A stretch of 64,000 nucleotides of DNA from Mucilaginibacter gotjawali (GTDB taxonomy: Bacteria > Bacteroidota > Bacteroidia > Sphingobacteriales > Sphingobacteriaceae): contig NZ_AP017313.1 of NCBI RefSeq assembly GCF_002355435.1, positions 1-64,000 on the forward strand, in the 5' to 3' direction. Positions 53,397-62,561 of this stretch are shown here, piece by piece. Under the pieces are notes generated by a model. That model did no database searches. It was not told the DNA's origin and worked only from the letters and a program-made list of their open reading frames with translations. The number at the start of each line of letters is the position of its first letter. Positions within the stretch are counted from its first letter, which is position 1. The position numbers and the translations under genes were made by a program.

Positions 53397-54386
53397 ATGA
53401 AAAGAATAGCAATTAACGGATTTGGCCGGATCGGCCGGGCCGCATTAAAAATAATTATGAACACACCGGGATTGAAACTGGTAGCTGTTAACGATTTGAT
53501 GACATTAGAGAATGCCGCGTATTTATTGAAATATGACAGTATATATGGAAAGTATGAAACCGATGTAACCGTAAATTCGGAACATCTGCAGGTCGGGGAA
53601 CAAAAGATAGTCTTTTTTTCCGAAAAAGACCCCGCTCAATTGGCCTGGGGAAAATTAAACATTGACGTGGTTATTGAAAGTACAGGATTGTTCACAAACA
53701 GAGAAGATGCAGAAAAACACATTTATGCAGGGGCTAAAACGGTGGTCATAACAGGGCCGACAAAAAGTAAAGACACTCCAACTGTTGTTTATGGTGTAAA
53801 TTCGGAAGACGGACACACCAGCATATTCAGTTGCGGCAGCTGCACTACCAATAACATTGGACCGGTTGTGGAGATCCTGGAGAGAAGATTGGGTATAAAT
53901 AAAGCCATATTAAACACCACCCATGCCTATACAGCCTCACAAATGTTGGTTGATTCTCCTTCAAAAAAGGAGCCGAGAATGGGTCGCGCGGCTGGCGTAA
54001 ACCTTGCACCTGCCGCCACCGGTGCTGCAGTAGCGGTAACCAAAGTACTCCCCAAATTTGAGGGAAAGTTCGACGGGATAGCTGTTCGCACACCAGTGCC
54101 GGTTGGATCCATATCAGATATTACTTTTATTGCATCAAGAAATACCACTGCCGAAGAAATCAATGCCATTTTAATAGAAGAAGCCAAAACGGAAAGGTAC
54201 AAGCTGGTACTTAGTGTAACAGATGAACCCTTGGTTTCTTCAGATATTATAAAGAGCCCTTTTGCGTCTATCGTCGATCTTGAGATGACACGGGTAGTTG
54301 ACGGAGACCTGGTAAAAGTCATGGCCTGGTATGATAATGAATGGGGATTCACGAATCAAATGATCCGCCAGATTAATGAATTATAA
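53397..54386 (+). CDS. gap: Type I glyceraldehyde-3-phosphate dehydrogenase
   Basis: 329 aa with the NAD-binding start RIAINGFGRIGRAALK. The active site is SCGSCTTNN with Cys149, and His176 lies in HAYTASQ, the canonical numbering of GAPDH. The usual SNASCTTNC is altered (Asn to Cys and Cys to Asn), as in some secondary GAPDH forms. TGAAVAVTKVLPKFEGKFDGIAVRTPVPVGSISDIT covers the phosphate-binding region. It oxidises glyceraldehyde-3-phosphate with NAD or NADP. The redox neighbourhood suggests an accessory stress isoform rather than the only glycolytic copy. Confidence 0.88.
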   Translation: MKRIAINGFGRIGRAALKIIMNTPGLKLVAVNDLMTLENAAYLLKYDSIYGKYETDVTVNSEHLQVGEQKIVFFSEKDPAQLAWGKLNIDVVIESTGLFTNREDAEKHIYAGAKTVVITGPTKSKDTPTVVYGVNSEDGHTSIFSCGSCTTNNIGPVVEILERRLGINKAILNTTHAYTASQMLVDSPSKKEPRMGRAAGVNLAPAATGAAVAVTKVLPKFEGKFDGIAVRTPVPVGSISDITFIASRNTTAEEINAILIEEAKTERYKLVLSVTDEPLVSSDIIKSPFASIVDLEMTRVVDGDLVKVMAWYDNEWGFTNQMIRQINEL

Positions 54387-54431
54387 ACTGGGGCCTCAAT
54401 AACATTAAGGACAATCATTAAAATTAAAAGG

Positions 54432-54905
54432 ATGAATCAACTAATTTTTAGAAACAATAATGATTGGACGGGTGTGATCACCCGTCTGACTTTGGGATTA
54501 ATTTTATTTCCACATGGCGCCCAGAAGGCACTTGGTTTGTTCGGTGGCTATGGCTTTAACGGGACAATGGGATTTTTCACAGGAACCTTGCACCTTCCAT
54601 GGCTAATTGGTTTCCTGGTAATTGTTATTGAATTCGTTGGATCAATTGCAATTGTTGCAGGTGCCGGTAGCAGGATTTGGTCAGCACTAACGATCATTTT
54701 AATGATCGGTATCATTTTTACATCCCATATTCAAAACGGTTTTTTCATGAACTGGCTGGGTAACCAAAAAGGCGAAGGGTTTGAATATCATCTATTGGTG
54801 ATCGGGCTTGCCCTTGCAATATTCGTAAATGGTAGCGGCAAATATTGCATGGACCAACTCTTTTTAAAAGGAACGCATAAGCTAACCGGCGTTTCCCGCA
54901 AATAA
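54432..54905 (+). CDS. DoxX-family membrane protein
   Basis: 157 aa with four hydrophobic segments and the DoxX start GVITRLTLGLILFPHGAQKALGLFGGYG. The later block IVIEFVGSIAIVAGAGSRIWSALTIILMIG is typical. Family members are inner-membrane proteins with poorly known roles in redox or sulfur metabolism. It follows GAPDH at 45 bp and may be co-transcribed. Confidence 0.85.
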   Translation: MNQLIFRNNNDWTGVITRLTLGLILFPHGAQKALGLFGGYGFNGTMGFFTGTLHLPWLIGFLVIVIEFVGSIAIVAGAGSRIWSALTIILMIGIIFTSHIQNGFFMNWLGNQKGEGFEYHLLVIGLALAIFVNGSGKYCMDQLFLKGTHKLTGVSRK

Positions 54906-55009
54906 TTTCAGGGCTGGATCGGGCATAAGAACAAGTGTATAAATTGCCAGAAAATCAGTACATTACACGACCGTAATTATACTTTCAACCCATTAACCTC
55001 CAATTAAAG

Positions 55010-55855
55010 ATGGCAACGCAATTTGAATTAATCCGTCAGCAGCAGAAAGACTCCTGGAATAAGATATCATCCGGCTGGAAAAAATGGGACGGGATGACGA
55101 TGGATTTCTTAAAACCTATGGGCGACGAGATCATCCGGGTCCTGCAACCATCCGGTGGAGACATCGTGCTTGATATCGCTGCGGGAACCGGGGAACCGGG
55201 TTTGACCATCGCGCAGATGCTTAACGGGGGCAAAGTTTATATTACCGACATCGCCGAGAAAATGGTAGAGATCTCCCGTGAAAATGCGCTACGCAGAGGA
55301 ATTGATAACGTGGAAGCCCTCACCTGCGATGTCAGTGAACTCCCTTTTCCGGACAATACCTTTGATGCGATCAGTTGCCGTTTTGGGTTCATGTTTTTCC
55401 CTGACATGGAATTAGCGGCCAGGGAGATGAACCGCGTTTTAAAACCCGGCGGAAGAATGGCTACTTCCGTATGGAATGTGTCGGAAAAGAATTTTTGGGT
55501 TACAGCAATAATGGGTAGCATTAATAAAAACATTCAAATGCCATCACCTGTTCCGGGTGCTCCAGGTATGTTCCGATGTGCGGCAGATGGTTTCATGACA
55601 GACTTGCTCCTAAAGACGGGTTTTAAGAATATCTCAGAAACTGAAATATACGGTAAATTGGATTGTGGGAATGCGGAAGGGTACTGGAATTTCATGAACG
55701 AAGTTGCTGGCCCGGTTGCCGCTGCCTTAAGCAATGTCGATAACGATATTAAAGTAAAAATAAAAGCTGAGGTCATTCACTCGATCGATCAAAAATACCC
55801 TGAGGGCAGCACGATGGTTGATTCAAATGCCTTTATTATTTATGCTGAAAAATAG
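55010..55855 (+). CDS. SAM-dependent class I methyltransferase
   Basis: 281 aa with motif I DIVLDIAAGTGEPGLTIA, then VYITDIAEKMVEIS, DVSELPFPDNTFDAISCRFGFMFFPD and EMNRVLKPGGRMATSVW, the UbiE/Methyltransf_11 pattern. It transfers a methyl group from S-adenosylmethionine to a small molecule that cannot be named. It is cytosolic and is not preceded by the 58-bp promoter module of the neighbours. Confidence 0.87.
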   Translation: MATQFELIRQQQKDSWNKISSGWKKWDGMTMDFLKPMGDEIIRVLQPSGGDIVLDIAAGTGEPGLTIAQMLNGGKVYITDIAEKMVEISRENALRRGIDNVEALTCDVSELPFPDNTFDAISCRFGFMFFPDMELAAREMNRVLKPGGRMATSVWNVSEKNFWVTAIMGSINKNIQMPSPVPGAPGMFRCAADGFMTDLLLKTGFKNISETEIYGKLDCGNAEGYWNFMNEVAGPVAAALSNVDNDIKVKIKAEVIHSIDQKYPEGSTMVDSNAFIIYAEK

Positions 55856-55968
55856 TTACAGTACCCGCCCGGGGATATGTTGGATTTGCAAATATTTTTT
55901 CGGTGATTTATCCATGCAAATAGCTATTAAACAATATTTTATAAAAAAAATCATCCATCTCTTTGCGT

Positions 55969-56026
55969 CGTTTATCCATTTTTAAGGATAGTAAACTACC
56001 GCATCTTTGACTTGTCAATAAAGACA
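55969..56026 (+). promoter_or_regulatory. Copy 2 of shared 58-bp promoter/operator module
   Basis: CGTTTATCCATTTTT (55969-55983), -7-type CATCTTTG (56002-56009), TGTC-6 nt-GACA (56013-56026). The start at 56045 follows 18 bp later. Distances equal those of copies 1 and 3. Confidence 0.6.
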
Positions 56027-56044
56027 TAATTTAAAAAAACAAAG

Positions 56045-56980
56045 ATGAAAAAGCTTACTAAATTATTTGCAATAACAGCATTGTTATTTGCGTCTGTCGC
56101 ATCCTTCGCACAGGTATCCTACAAGAGCATTAAAGTAGACGGATTGAACATCGCCTACCGCGAAGCCGGCGACCCGGCAAGTCCCAAATTGGTTTTGTTA
56201 CACGGCTTTCCTGCCGGCTCACATCAATACCGCGATCTGATCATATCGCTTTCTGATAAATTCCACGTAATATCACCGGACTACCCCGGATTTGGTTTGA
56301 GCGACATCCCTGACCCGGCCACTTATAATTATACTTTTGAAGGCATTTCTCAAATTGTTGAACATTTCCTGAAACTAAAAGGATTCGACCATTACGGCTT
56401 ATTTGCCCAGGATTATGGCGGCCCGGTTGGTTTTAGAATTGTTGGACGTAACCCAAAAGCGCTTGATTGGCTGATCATTCAAAATACCAACGCATACGAA
56501 GTTGGCTTTACCGCAGCCTGGGATGGTTTCCGTGGAGCATTATGGAAAAACAGATCGGCAGAAACAGAAAAACCATTGGCCGCATTTTTAACTCACGACG
56601 CAATTAAAAGCATTTATTTATTCGGCGCGAAAAATCCGGAGCTAATCAGCCCCGATAACTGGGAATCCGATTATGCTTTTATGCAAAGACCAAATGCCGT
56701 TCGTGTTAATTTAAATTTGTTTTACGATTATCGTACTAACGTAGAATTGTATCCGGTATGGCAAGAATTCCTGCGCAAAAACCAACCAAAAACGATCATC
56801 TTCTGGGGGCAGAAAGATATTTTCTTTACGCCAGCCGGTGGAGAAGCGTTTTTAAAGGATCTCCCTAAAGCGGAAATGCACCGCCTTGATGCCGGCCATT
56901 TCGCAGTTGAAGATAACCTCGACTATATTTCTAAAGAAATTCACCGGTTTTACACCGAAAAGGTTGCTGAAAAAATGTAA
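56045..56980 (+). CDS. Exported alpha/beta hydrolase (haloalkane dehalogenase/epoxide hydrolase type)
   Basis: 311 aa with a signal peptide ending ASFAQ. HGFPAGSHQYRDL provides the oxyanion region; the nucleophile elbow is FAQDYGGP with Asp123 rather than Ser, the hallmark of epoxide hydrolases and haloalkane dehalogenases. WGQKDIFF and LDAGHFAVEDN give the acid and His. It would detoxify an epoxide or halogenated compound in the periplasm. It is controlled by promoter module 2, so co-regulated with the AhpD-like and peroxiredoxin-like genes. Confidence 0.85.
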   Translation: MKKLTKLFAITALLFASVASFAQVSYKSIKVDGLNIAYREAGDPASPKLVLLHGFPAGSHQYRDLIISLSDKFHVISPDYPGFGLSDIPDPATYNYTFEGISQIVEHFLKLKGFDHYGLFAQDYGGPVGFRIVGRNPKALDWLIIQNTNAYEVGFTAAWDGFRGALWKNRSAETEKPLAAFLTHDAIKSIYLFGAKNPELISPDNWESDYAFMQRPNAVRVNLNLFYDYRTNVELYPVWQEFLRKNQPKTIIFWGQKDIFFTPAGGEAFLKDLPKAEMHRLDAGHFAVEDNLDYISKEIHRFYTEKVAEKM

Positions 56981-56998
56981 TATTCAATGATTCAGAAC

Positions 56999-57038
56999 GA
57001 AAGATAAGGCCGGAAGATACCCCCCGGTTTTATCTTTC
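56999..57038 (+). terminator. Hairpin after the hydrolase gene
   Basis: GAAAGATAAGGCCGG and CCGGTTTTATCTTTC pair around a short loop, 18 bp after the hydrolase stop. Only a few T residues follow, so strength is uncertain. Confidence 0.5.
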
Positions 57039-57146
57039 TGAGTTCACAGCAGGAATGATTGATTTCTATCCGGCAAAAAAGCCATAAGATAGCGAATCAG
57101 CATTTTAAGTAACACGGCCCTAAAAGGATTAAATAAAAATTAAGAA

Positions 57147-57755
57147 ATGACAGTATCGGTTCTAATGTTCGATAACTTCGAAACACTTGACGTGTTCGGC
57201 CCTGTAGAAATATTCGCAAGGCACAAAGAACACTATCAGGTTTTGTTCTGTTCCCTTTCAGGTGGCCTGATCACCAACGATCATGGGGTTTCCATCATGA
57301 CAGAATGTTTGTCTGCCATAAAAGAAGAAATTGATATTTTCCTGATTCCCGGCGGTTATGGAACGAGGGTAGAAGTTGATAACCTATTACTGATCAATGA
57401 AGTCCGCCGAATATCAAAATTGAGCACCTATGTTCTGACCGTATGTACCGGAACCTCATTACTTGCTAAAACAGGCCTACTGGATGCTAAATATGCTACA
57501 ACCAATAAAAGAGCTTATGATTGGGTATTAACGCAGGGCCCAAATGTAAAATGGATAAAAAAGGCCCGCTGGGTAGTCGATGATAAATACTTTACATCGT
57601 CCGGCGTAAGTGCCGGCATGGACATGACACTGGGCTTTATCAGCGAACGACAAGGTGTCGAATTCGCGAGAAAACTGGCTTATACCATCGAATACAATTG
57701 GGTGGAAGATAAGGACGAAGATCGGTTTTTTGAAGAATATAAGATCAGCTCCTAA
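57147..57755 (+). CDS. DJ-1/PfpI-family protein
   Basis: 202 aa: VLMFDNFETLDVFGPVEIFA (Glu in VEIFA), IFLIPGGYGTRVE and TVCTGTSLLAKTGLLDAK with Cys100 at the nucleophile elbow. The match is to the GATase domain of GlxA-like regulators, without the HTH part. Relatives include isonitrile hydratase. The reaction is unknown. Located in a detoxification neighbourhood. Confidence 0.85.
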   Translation: MTVSVLMFDNFETLDVFGPVEIFARHKEHYQVLFCSLSGGLITNDHGVSIMTECLSAIKEEIDIFLIPGGYGTRVEVDNLLLINEVRRISKLSTYVLTVCTGTSLLAKTGLLDAKYATTNKRAYDWVLTQGPNVKWIKKARWVVDDKYFTSSGVSAGMDMTLGFISERQGVEFARKLAYTIEYNWVEDKDEDRFFEEYKISS

Positions 57756-57843
57756 ATTTTGAACCTCCTGTTTTTTAATGCAATAAATTAAGAAACGTTT
57801 ATTCGGCCACCCAAAAAGCTTATGTGGCCAGTAACAAATCATT

Positions 57844-58404
57844 ATGGAAAACAACAAACCGATAAACATTTTAGCAATAGCCGGAAGTTTAACTTCGACA
57901 TCGTCCAATCTGAATATTTTGAAAGCAATTGCCAAAATAGCCCCACCAAATGTTGTGATCGTTATCTTTCAGGGGCTTGACAAATTACCGCATTTCAACC
58001 CTGAAATAAAAGATCCGATACCAACGGTCACTCGCTTTAAACAAATGGTAAAAGACGCCGATGGCGTGATCTTTTCTACCCCGGAATATGCTTTCGGCGT
58101 ACCCGGCGTTTTAAAAAATGCGTTAGACTGGCTGGTCTTTACCGGGGAGTTAAACGAAAAGCCGGTAGCCGCAATCAGTGCATCTCCGCTTTATTCTGGG
58201 GGAGATAAGGCATTAGCCTCGCTATTGCTCACCCTATCCGCTCTGGGAACCAATATGGGTGCAAATTCCTCCTTAAGCATCGCTGATATTAAAAACAAAA
58301 TGAGTGGTTCGGGAGAGATCACAGATAATGAAACAACACCGGCATTACGGGCCGTATTAACCGACCTAATAACGCGGATCGTGCTGGGTTCTCCCTTGAT
58401 CTGA
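57844..58404 (+). CDS. NADPH-dependent FMN reductase-like protein
   Basis: 186 aa with the flavodoxin-like start INILAIAGSLTSTSSNLNIL (phosphate loop GSL-S-S-N) and DGVIFSTPEYAFGVPGVLKNALDWL, the FMN-binding block of the family (chromate/quinone/azo reductase relatives). Probably a cytosolic quinone or FMN reductase protecting against redox cycling. It is followed 28 bp later by a Crp/Fnr regulator gene. Confidence 0.88.
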   Translation: MENNKPINILAIAGSLTSTSSNLNILKAIAKIAPPNVVIVIFQGLDKLPHFNPEIKDPIPTVTRFKQMVKDADGVIFSTPEYAFGVPGVLKNALDWLVFTGELNEKPVAAISASPLYSGGDKALASLLLTLSALGTNMGANSSLSIADIKNKMSGSGEITDNETTPALRAVLTDLITRIVLGSPLI

Positions 58405-58432
58405 ATAGCTATAAAAAATATACTTTTATGCC

Positions 58433-59011
58433 ATGGATGATTTTGAGCTGATTAAAAAGCATTTTGCAAAATATATTGAACTAACCAGTGACGAAGAAGC
58501 CCGGTTGATCTCCTTTTTTAAAGTGAAAAATATCAGGAAAAAGCAAATGATCGTTCAACCTGATTTTACCTGTAAGTACAGGACCTATATCGTTAAAGGT
58601 GCGATGAGGGCGTACCTGGCCGATGACAAGGGGCAAACGCATACGATCGCTTTTGCCATCGAAGATTGGTGGATCAGTGACTTTAACAGCTACATTAATC
58701 AAGTCCCCGCAACATTGTTTGTTGAAGCATTGGAAGACACCAGGGTCATCCAGATCGATTACCATTCCGAACAGCTTTTAATGGACACGATCCCCAAATT
58801 TGAACGTTTTTTTAGAATTGCCGCCCAACAGTCGTTTGCCTTTCTTCAAAAAAGAATGTTATCTAATTTAAGTAAGACTGCTGAGGAAAGATATGATGAA
58901 TTTTTTCAAAAATACCCTGCCATTGTAAACCGTGTACCGCAATACACGCTGGCTTCATACCTCGGCTTTACGACGGAATTCCTCAGTAAAATAAGAAGCA
59001 GGAAGAAATAA
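58433..59011 (+). CDS. Crp/Fnr-family transcription regulator
   Basis: 192 aa: a cyclic-nucleotide-binding-like domain (KKQMIVQPDFTCKYRTYIVKGAMRAYL..., ISDFNSYINQVPATLFVEALEDTRVIQI) and a C-terminal helix-turn-helix (VPQYTLASYLGFTTEFLSKIRSRKK). The ligand pocket has no obvious cAMP signature, common for Bacteroidota homologues. Its recognition helix could bind the TGTC-6 nt-GACA operators located at three promoters of this region, a spacing typical of the family; this is a proposal. Confidence 0.85.
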   Translation: MDDFELIKKHFAKYIELTSDEEARLISFFKVKNIRKKQMIVQPDFTCKYRTYIVKGAMRAYLADDKGQTHTIAFAIEDWWISDFNSYINQVPATLFVEALEDTRVIQIDYHSEQLLMDTIPKFERFFRIAAQQSFAFLQKRMLSNLSKTAEERYDEFFQKYPAIVNRVPQYTLASYLGFTTEFLSKIRSRKK

Positions 59012-59035
59012 AGTTGAACCAGTTCAACTTTATTT
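59006..59035. terminator. Strong terminator hairpin overlapping the crp-like stop codon
   Basis: AAATAAAGTTGAAC (59006-59019) pairs perfectly with GTTCAACTTTATTT (59022-59035), a 14-bp stem and 2-nt gap. The T-rich 3' arm acts as the T-run. The stop codon is inside the stem. Confidence 0.75.
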
Positions 59036-59039
59036 CCTA

Positions 59040-59097
59040 ATCCAATTCATTTTTTCCCTTTCATGATCATCGCATTTTTGTGTTGTCAATATCGACG
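59040..59097 (+). promoter_or_regulatory. Copy 3 of shared 58-bp promoter/operator module
   Basis: The upstream block is weaker (TTCATTTTTT at 59046-59055). The -7-type box CATTTTTG (59073-59080) and TGTC-6 nt-GACG (59084-59097) keep the spacing of copies 1 and 2. The ATG is at 59115. Confidence 0.5.
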
Positions 59098-59114
59098 CAT
59101 TAAAATAATAAACG

Positions 59115-59792
59115 ATGTCAAAATCACATGAAGTGCCTGTTTACGAACAGGAAAAAATTCAATTGCAGGCAGATCTCGCCGCAATGATCCCTAAAGAATC
59201 CTTAGCCGTATTTAATGACGATGCCGACCAATTAGGTTTGGATTACGTGTCTGCGCTGAAATTATCAGTTGGCGACCAAGCTCCGTTATTTCAACTTCCA
59301 AACGCGGTAAATAAAATAGTTGCGTTGCAGGATCTGCTCAATGAAGGTCCGGTAGTAATTACTTTTTACAGGGGTAACTGGTGTCCTTATTGTAATCTGG
59401 TCTTAAATGCTTACCAAAGAATCCTGCCCGAAATAAAAGCATTAGGAGCTAATTTTATGGCCATTTCATCGCAGAACCCTGATAGCTCTTTAGATATGCA
59501 GACCAAACATTCGCTGGAATTTGAAGTACTGAGCGACAGCGGAAATCAAGTGGCGAAGCAATTTACGACGATCATTCAAAACGCTGTTGAAGCTGTGGAT
59601 GAAGCACAAAAACTGGGCGTGGATTTTTACAGTTTTTATGATGACCAGTCAAGGGAGGTGCCCGTGCCCGCTGTTTTTATACTTGATAAAAATGGAAAGG
59701 TTCTTTTCGCTAAATCGGAGGGCGGTGATTACCGGCTCAGAGTGGAACCGTCTGAAATTTTGAACGCCCTAAAAGTAACCCTTAACAAATAA
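59115..59792 (+). CDS. Peroxiredoxin-like (AhpC/TSA) protein
   Basis: 225 aa. VGDQAPLFQLPNAVNKIVALQDLL and FYRGNWCPYCNLVLNAY (Cys90, Cys93) show a thioredoxin-fold peroxidase with a CxxC at the active site. AISSQNPDSSLDMQ and VPVPAVFILDKNGKVLF (cis-Pro) follow. An N-terminal helix of about 50 residues precedes the fold. It probably reduces organic peroxides, with the AhpD-like protein at 51842 as a possible partner because they share promoter modules. Confidence 0.85.
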   Translation: MSKSHEVPVYEQEKIQLQADLAAMIPKESLAVFNDDADQLGLDYVSALKLSVGDQAPLFQLPNAVNKIVALQDLLNEGPVVITFYRGNWCPYCNLVLNAYQRILPEIKALGANFMAISSQNPDSSLDMQTKHSLEFEVLSDSGNQVAKQFTTIIQNAVEAVDEAQKLGVDFYSFYDDQSREVPVPAVFILDKNGKVLFAKSEGGDYRLRVEPSEILNALKVTLNK

Positions 59793-59799
59793 ACTAAAG

Positions 59800-60192
59800 A
59801 TGAAACTTAAAAAGATCACAACAAGCATCCTCGTATGGCTACCTGCATTACTATTGGTGTTCAGTGCTATTGCAAAATTTGCCGGGGCTGCCGTCATTGT
59901 TAATAACCTCACAAAAGCTGGAATCATCCCTTATTTCCCATTACCATTATTGGGCGTACTTGAACTCACCTGTGTAGTTTTATATTTAATTCCGGCAACC
60001 TGGAGAATTGGTTTTTTCTTATTATGCGGATACCTTGGTGGTGCGGGCGCAATAGAGATTTCGCAACACCTGATGCCAACGGCATTTATTTTGCTGACTT
60101 TAGTTTGGCTCGGTACTTTTCTTAAAGACAGCTCAATTTTTAAAAGAAGGGCATTAATTTCGTCAATTGGCGTAAATAATGGAAACAGTTAA
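59800..60192 (+). CDS. DoxX-like membrane protein
   Basis: 130 aa with four membrane segments (WLPALLLVFSAIAKFAG, then LLGVLELTCVVLYLIPATW, FFLLCGYLGGAGAIE, FILLTLVWLGTFL), the DoxX_2/DoxX-like pattern. It is 7 bp after the peroxiredoxin gene, hence co-transcribed. It may carry electrons or quinones for peroxide reduction; the role is not known. Confidence 0.75.
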   Translation: MKLKKITTSILVWLPALLLVFSAIAKFAGAAVIVNNLTKAGIIPYFPLPLLGVLELTCVVLYLIPATWRIGFFLLCGYLGGAGAIEISQHLMPTAFILLTLVWLGTFLKDSSIFKRRALISSIGVNNGNS

Positions 60193-60410
60193 AATATCCT
60201 TTCACAGCCTGAACTCCCCCGGCAAATGCCTTATGAATTATTTCAGGTTCAAATCAGCCTGGCGATGATCCAATAATTCGTAATTTGGAAGCTATATGCA
60301 ATTATTACGGCAGTGCCGGCTTTAAAATTTAATAGCTGGTTTTGTTAGTGATATTTGCATACCGCTATAACTCCGCGAATCGTTAGCCTTTACACCATGA
60401 GGATAAAACT

Positions 60411-60436
60411 GATCCCGGCCAGAATAGGTTGGGATC
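60411..60436 (-). terminator. Weak hairpin after the sigma54-regulator gene
   Basis: GATCCC (60411-60416) and GGGATC (60431-60436) pair with a 14-nt loop directly after the stop at 60437 on the minus strand, followed by AGTTTTAT. The rest of 60193-60410 shows no gene or clear signal. Confidence 0.35.
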
Positions 60437-62242
60437 TCAGTTCTCCCGCTTAATCTCAAGCTTTTTCATCCTCGATTCAAGGGTATTGGGGTTTAAACCC
60501 AATATCTTAGCTGCACCTTTTTCTCCGCTTACTTTCCAGTTCGTTTTGTTCAGTATATTGATGATATGCTCTTTTTCTACCTCATCCATCTTAAGCAGGG
60601 CCGTTCTTTTGTTTTCATCGCCGGCAGCTGTTTTTACAACAGGCACCCAGCTGCCATATTCAAGGGTGTCGCCGCTTGAAAGGATCAATGCTCTTTCAAT
60701 GATGTTTTCCAATTCCCTGATATTGCCAGGCCAGTTATACTCCATCAGTGCGTCTATGACTTTGTCCGGGATGTTTTTGATCTCACGGCCCATTTTACTT
60801 TCGTATTTCCTCACGAAGTGTTTGACAAGTAAAGGGATATCTTCTTTACGGCTACGTAAAGGCGGAGAAAAAACGGGGAAAACGTTGAGGCGATAAAACA
60901 GGTCTTCCCTGAACTCTTTTTTCTCTATTGCTTCTTCCAGGTTACGGTTGGTCGCTGCGATCACCCGCACGTCTACTTTAATAGTTTTAGGGCTACCAAG
61001 CCTTTCAAACTCACCCTCCTGTAAAACCCTTAACAATTTCGCCTGCAATCCCATGGGCAGTTCACCTACTTCATCCAAAAAAATAGTGCCGCCGTCCGCA
61101 AGTTCAAAGCGGCCGATCTTTCTTTCCATAGCACCCGTAAAAGCCCCCCTCTCATGCCCAAAAAGCTCGCTTTCAATTAATTCAGCATGTAAATTGGCGC
61201 AATTGATTTTTATCAGGGGTCGTTTGCTCCTTTTGCTGATATTGTGGACCGCCCTTGCCAGCAACTCTTTGCCTGTACCACTTTCTCCTAAAATAAGAAC
61301 AGCTGCATCTGTAGATGCCACCCGTTCAATTTGCTGTAATATTTTATGGAATTTTTTGTTAATACTTACAATTTCTTCAAAATTGTGGTTCAACTTTATT
61401 TCTTCCTGGAGATATTGATTTTGCGCCCGAAGCTTAGCCTGTTCCTGCTCGATGAGAAAACGATCTGTTATATCTAAGAACATCGTCCGGGTAAACTGCC
61501 CGGACTTATCCGGATTAGACCACCATTGTATCCATATCGGAGCACCGTTATCCTGCCGGCGCAGTTCCAAAACGACACCACTGGTATCAGTGCCTCGTCC
61601 TATCGATTCAAAAGCTTCTTTCATGCGTTTTTGCGCATCAGGAGTGTCTGGTGCCATTTTTTGGCCGTACATATAAGGGACCTGATCGGGGCGCACACCC
61701 AGTATCCTTAATGCTGCGCGGTTGGCCTTAATAAAACGGGAATCGAGGCCTTCATGTACGTATGCAATCGGGGCTTCTTCAAAAAGATCACGGAACCGCT
61801 CTTCACTCTCTTTTAATAAAACCTGCAATTGCGTATTTCCAAGTTTTAATTGATTCTCCGCAAGTTTACGTTCACTTATATCCCTAACAAACATGCAGAT
61901 AATTTCGCGGTCTTTATAAAACAAATAATGGCACGAAACCTCAACTTCATAGAGATTGCATTTCTTATGTTTATGCTTTGACTCGAAATTCAGTACCTTT
62001 TGCGATTTTAATTTTTCCCTAAAAAAAGCAAAGTTTCCGAAAACGTCAGAAGTATCAATATCTGTCACGTTCATTGCCAGGAATTCTTCTTTTGAATAAC
62101 CTAACATTTGGGACGCGGTGTCGTTTACATTTAGAATATTCCCGTTAATATCTGCCCAGAAAACCGCCTCATACAAATTATGAAACGTATAATGACACAG
62201 TCCGGGGTCTTTGTCCAAGTCCAAATCGCTTTCATTTACCAT
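60437..62242 (-). CDS. PAS-PAS-AAA+-Fis sigma54-type transcription activator
   Basis: 601 aa. Two PAS domains (about 18-125 and 150-262) sense an unknown signal. The AAA+ domain follows: Walker A GESGTGKE (319-326), the sigma54-contact loop GAFTGA (366-371) and Walker [14 protein letters not shown]. The C-terminus is a Fis-type HTH ([23 protein letters not shown]). It activates sigma54-dependent promoters with ATP. It has no membrane segment, so PAS sensing is cytosolic, for example redox or a small ligand. Divergent to the thioredoxin-like gene at 62562, a possible target, although I see no clean -24/-12 element there. Confidence 0.92.
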   Translation of the reverse strand: MVNESDLDLDKDPGLCHYTFHNLYEAVFWADINGNILNVNDTASQMLGYSKEEFLAMNVTDIDTSDVFGNFAFFREKLKSQKVLNFESKHKHKKCNLYEVEVSCHYLFYKDREIICMFVRDISERKLAENQLKLGNTQLQVLLKESEERFRDLFEEAPIAYVHEGLDSRFIKANRAALRILGVRPDQVPYMYGQKMAPDTPDAQKRMKEAFESIGRGTDTSGVVLELRRQDNGAPIWIQWWSNPDKSGQFTRTMFLDITDRFLIEQEQAKLRAQNQYLQEEIKLNHNFEEIVSINKKFHKILQQIERVASTDAAVLILGESGTGKELLARAVHNISKRSKRPLIKINCANLHAELIESELFGHERGAFTGAMERKIGRFELADGGTIFLDEVGELPMGLQAKLLRVLQEGEFERLGSPKTIKVDVRVIAATNRNLEEAIEKKEFREDLFYRLNVFPVFSPPLRSRKEDIPLLVKHFVRKYESKMGREIKNIPDKVIDALMEYNWPGNIRELENIIERALILSSGDTLEYGSWVPVVKTAAGDENKRTALLKMDEVEKEHIINILNKTNWKVSGEKGAAKILGLNPNTLESRMKKLEIKREN

Positions 62243-62561
62243 CAGGAGTTATTAATTAGGAAAAATCTTTATTTATAAAGCTAAGTAAAAAACGGATATC
62301 ATCGCCACACCAAATAACTTTTGATAAACCGGGTTTTATGGATGATTTTCCCGAACAAAATTACTCTTATCCTTTTGGATATTTCCCGAAATAAAGTGAA
62401 TCTTACTAAATATCAACAACTGCTCTCCTGGCGGATATCTCTACGATTAGCTCAAAGTACTATAAATTACCTTCTCAGATAATGCAAAGCAGGTTAATTT
62501 CTGCAAACAGATTACGGCAGTGTTTTTGGCTATAAGAATTGTGCCAAACAGATGAACAATA
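62243..62561. other. 319-bp intergenic region between divergent genes
   Basis: Contains both promoters of the sigma54-type regulator and the thioredoxin-like gene. A GGCA...TTGGC pattern near 62516-62530 resembles a sigma54 promoter, but the spacing is off by one base. No reading frame or RNA is apparent. Confidence 0.4.

Noticed and set aside
62490-62545. Sigma54 (-24/-12) promoter before the thioredoxin-like gene
   Set aside because: GG and GC elements are present, but their spacing is off by one base; sigma54 promoters do not tolerate this well.
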